Positions 60,971 to 64,000 of a stretch of 64,000 nt of DNA are shown here, in pieces; the first letter of the stretch is position 1, and each line of letters begins with the position of its first letter. The stretch lies in contig NC_088882.1 of assembly GCF_032884065.1 (NCBI RefSeq), positions 37,306,519-37,370,518 on the forward strand. The letters are read 5' to 3'. The notes under the pieces are model-generated. The model worked only from the letters and a program-made list of their open reading frames with translations. It was not told the DNA's origin and did no database searches. The position numbers and the translations under genes were made by a program. The DNA is from Artemia franciscana. Its lineage: Eukaryota; Arthropoda; Branchiopoda; Anostraca; Artemiidae.

Positions 60971-61224
60971 CTGATCCCAACTTTCTTTTTCAAAAAATAA
61001 CCAAGTAATGCCAGTTTGAAAATTACATAGCTAAAAAATTGTTGGGAGCTCCTTTCGTGTCAAAAACAGGAAACTGATCAAATCTAATCTTATTTTCTTC
61101 TCTGCTTGTATTGGATATAGTGTCCACGCTATGTATTGCCAAAATATAATGAAGGCTTCAAGAGATGACACTCCAAGTCAGAGGCAATGGTATATCATTG
61201 CTTATAGTAAAGGCCACACAGATC
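60971..61224. other. Short stretch with nothing recognised
   Basis: Between the LINE 3' end and the family B array. No gene or repeat landmark. Confidence 0.4.
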
Positions 61225-63480
61225 CAATGTTTATTATTATTTTTTTCCAAAGGCGCTTTATATGAGAGGGGTTGTTGTGTAAACTTCAAAAGGGGTTCAT
61301 TTGATTGAAAATTTAAAGTTCTTGTGCCCATTCAAGAGTCAAAAGTAATCAGAGGGCAGCTAGCCCCCCCACTCCCTTTTTTCCCAAATACACCCAATAA
61401 AAATTTTAAGTTTGCCATTTGTTAAAAATAGTTCAGGGATTGTAAAACAAAAACTCCAGCATCAACACAACCCCACTGGGCCCAGGGCAGGTGTTGTAAT
61501 TTATGCCCTGGGGGCATACATGGTCCTTATTGAAGCAATACTTGTATATACTTCAGAGAAGGCTCATTGGATTTGGAATTGAAAGTTCTCGTTCTCTTTT
61601 TAAGAGTCGAAAGAGATCAGAGGGTAACTAGCCCCCCATGACCTTTTCTCCCCAAATGCATTCAATAAAAATTTTGAGATAGCCATTTTGTTAAAAATAG
61701 TTCAAAGATCATATAAGTAAAACTTGAGGGTCAACAAAACCCCTCTGGGCCCTGGGGACAGGCATTGTACGTTCTGCTGTGGGGGCATGTATAATTCTTA
61801 TAGATGGGAAACTCATATAAGCTTTAGAGGGCACGTGTGACTGGGAATCGAGAGTTTTCGTTCAATTTTGAAGTGTCAAAAGAGACCAGAAGTCAACTAG
61901 CCTCCCTCCTTCCCTTCTACGTCATTTTTTCTCCAAGCCCATCTGATAAAAATTTTGAGACAGCCATTTTGTTAAAAAAAAAGTTCAAACATCAGATATC
62001 AATACTTTGGGGTAAAAAAAACCCTGGGCTATTTTTAACACTTTGTTAAAATAGCCCAAATATCAGATATTAAAATTCTAGGGTAAAAAAAACCTTATGC
62101 CCGGGGTGTATATGGTTCTTATAGAAGGGATGCTTGTATAAACATTAGAGGGCTCCTTTGATTGGAAATTGAAAGTTCTAGTTTACTTTTAAAAAGCAAA
62201 AAGAGACCAAAGGATAACTAGTTCCCCACACCCTTTTTTCACCAAACGCATCAGTGAAAATTTTTAATAACCATTGTATCAAAAATAGTTAAAGATCAGA
62301 TAATAAAACTTTGGAGTCGACACAAATCCCCAGAGTCTGGGGGCAAGAGGTTTAAGTTATGCCCCAAGGGTATATAAGGCTTTTGTGTAAGGGAGGTTGT
62401 ACAAATTTCACAGGTGGCTCATTTGATTGGAAATTGAAGGTTCTTGTTACCTTTTTATGAGTCATAAAGAATTGGGGAGTATCCCCCCGCTCCCCCACAC
62501 ATACACATACACACCCTGTTTTCTGCAAATGCATCTAGATCAAATTTTGAGATTGGCAGTTTGTTTGAAATACTTCAACAATCAGATAACAAAACTTCAG
62601 GGTCAGCATACCCCCCCCCCTTAGAGCCTGGGGGAAGGGTCGTAACTTATGCCCTTGGGGCATATAATTTTTTTATGGAAGAAGCGGTTATATAAACCTT
62701 TGAGGGGACACAAATAACTAGAAATTGAAAGTTCTAATTCCCTTTTTAAAAGTCAAAAGTGATCCAGTTAAAACCAGACCCCTCTTAGCCCCAGTTAAAA
62801 CTAGCCAATCCTCTTCCCAGATGCATTCGATTTAATTTTTTATATAGATATCTTGTTCAAAATAGACCAAAGTTAACATAACAAAAACTCCACAGATAAC
62901 ACAGCCCACCAAAACCTGGGAGTAAGTGTTGTAAATTATGCCCCAGAGGTATATAAGGTTTTTATGGAAGGGGTGGCTGTATAAACTTCGGTAGGGGATC
63001 ATTCGATTGTAAATCGAAATTCCTAGTACTCTTTTTAGGAGTCAAAAGTGATCCGAGGGGCGAATTTTTCCCCAAATGCATCTGATCAAAATTTTGAGAT
63101 AGCTATTTTTTCAAAAATGTTTAAAGATCAAATGATAAAAACTCAGGGGTCAGCACAGTCCCCCAGAGTCTGGGGGAAGTGTTGTAAGTTATGCCCTGGG
63201 GGAATATAAGGGTTTTTTGTAAGGGGTAGTTGTATAAACATCTCAAGATGGCACGTTTGATTTGAAATAGAAATTTCTTGTTACTTTTTTAAGAGTTACA
63301 AAAGTGATTTGAAGGCGTATACCCCCCCCCCCACTCTCTCTTCCCCAAATGCGTCATATCAAAATTTTGAGATTAACATTTCGTTTGAAATATTCCAACA
63401 ATCAGATGAGAAAATTTTGGGGTCCACATACCCCCCCCTCCCCAAACACGTGGGAAGAGTTAACTTATGCCTTGGGGCCA
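61225..63480. repeat. Family B tandem repeat array (about 280 bp unit)
   Basis: About eight degenerate direct copies. The landmark 'TTATGCCC(C/T)GGGGGCATAT' recurs near 61503, 61777, 62097, 62358, 62649, 62938, 63191 and 63467 (spacings 253-320 bp). Other shared words are 'TTTGATTGGAAATTGAAAGT', 'AAGAGTCAAAAG', 'AAATTTTGAGATAGCCATTT' and poly-C runs after 'CAGCATACC' type words. It is not the same sequence as family A, though the period is similar. Open frames inside are by-products. Confidence 0.85.
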
Positions 63481-63484
63481 AATT

Positions 63485-64000
63485 GAATTGAATTTATTTA
63501 TAACCCATTATAATACACATGAAAAACGGAGTATAATGTGAATAAAAGAAAAGAGGAAAAATAAAATGACCTAACAAACTAAACGACACTTCATCTTATT
63601 TTAAAACATAAAATAGCAAAAGTAAAACATTCATTGTATCAAAATAGTGCTCCATGGGTGCCGACCAATTCTACTATTATAAGCTTCTATGCTTTTTCTG
63701 ATAGAAGCATTCGAGTCTATGATGCCGTATCTTTTAATGACCTAGGAGTTGCTTGACCATGGTGGAAGGGCAAGCAGGTATTTGGCATACCTAAAATAGA
63801 TTCGCCAAAGCTTCTTCGTCTCAGTTATCGTAAATGTACGCCAAAAAGGTGCAAGGTATAGGAAATTCGGAAGTGCAGAAGCATTGTAAAGTTTAGCTAG
63901 CAGTTTGCGGTTGAGTCAAAATTTGTTTGCTACCAAGCTCCCGTCTGAAGTTGCTGTTTGACGCTGGAAATGAAGGATCAAGAGCCTTCTAGCTGCTTTA
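63485..64000 (-). mobile_element. LINE 3' end (runs off the window)
   Basis: On the minus strand a C-terminal LINE frame runs from the window end to a stop at 63631: KLYNASALPNFLYLAPFW, then LWRIYFRYAKYLLALPPWSS, one TAG near 63743, then DSNASIRKSIEAYNSRIGRH and PWSTILIQ. The 3' untranslated part ends in repeated AATTC/AATTG words (63481-63500), a common LINE tail. The pattern 'YFRYAKYLL.LPPWS' is typical of the C-terminus of some arthropod LINEs. The RT part would lie beyond 64000. Confidence 0.7.

Noticed and set aside
61225-63480. CRISPR-like array
   Set aside because: Direct repeats are about 280 bp, degenerate, with no short conserved repeat and unique spacers. The DNA is clearly eukaryotic.

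Overview
This window is AT-rich animal DNA with introns. It carries C2H2 zinc-finger genes with TGEKP linkers, an hAT DNA transposon, several APE-type LINEs, broken Ty3/Gypsy fossils and large arrays of roughly 280-300 bp tandem repeats. An arthropod, perhaps a crustacean, is my best guess, but nothing in the sequence proves the taxon. Nothing prokaryotic is visible: no operons, no CRISPR, no phage.

Layout. Positions 1-1176 hold a repeat array (family A). From about 1177 the window is built of tandem copies of one large block. Unit 1 is about 1177-24952, unit 2 about 24953-51303, and unit 3 starts at 51304 and loses similarity near 57212. The junction sequence at 24953 is repeated at 51304, as expected for a tandem duplication. 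Each unit begins with two candidate small exons of an unrecognised gene. A stretch with no visible gene, an (AT)n tract and a Ty3/Gypsy pol fossil joined to a LINE tail follow. Units 1 and 2 then carry a four-exon C2H2 zinc-finger gene. Unit 3 is cut off before those later parts. Units 2 and 3 share a LINE insertion that unit 1 lacks. Unit 1 has a 5.6-kb block (8000-13640) that unit 2 lacks. Only unit 2 has a 930-bp hairpin-ended insertion in intron 2 of the zinc-finger gene. Unit 2 also contains a 100-N gap flanked by two nearly identical 5.2-kb stretches (29398-34567 and 34668-39925), which looks like two haplotypes laid end to end by the assembler.

The host gene. Joining four exons with GT-AG borders and matching phase-1 boundaries gives an intact 331-residue protein in both unit 1 (15216-23519) and unit 2 (40765-49834). 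A short start exon ends in a VKQE motif. Two exons code for an acidic, Ser/Pro-rich linker of about 110 residues, and the last exon codes for seven C2H2 fingers. In unit 1 finger 1 has been replaced by an exact 84-bp copy of finger 2. Unit 2 keeps a distinct finger 1. The two proteins therefore probably differ in DNA specificity.

Intron 3 of both gene copies contains a decayed hAT element. It sits inside a tRNA-derived sequence and is flanked by a perfect 8-bp target duplication. It predates the segmental duplication.

The right end (57212-64000) is outside the tandem block. It holds a decayed CR1/Jockey-like LINE (about 58190-60970), an eight-unit array of another roughly 280-bp tandem repeat (family B, 61225-63480), and the 3' end of a further LINE on the minus strand (63485-64000).
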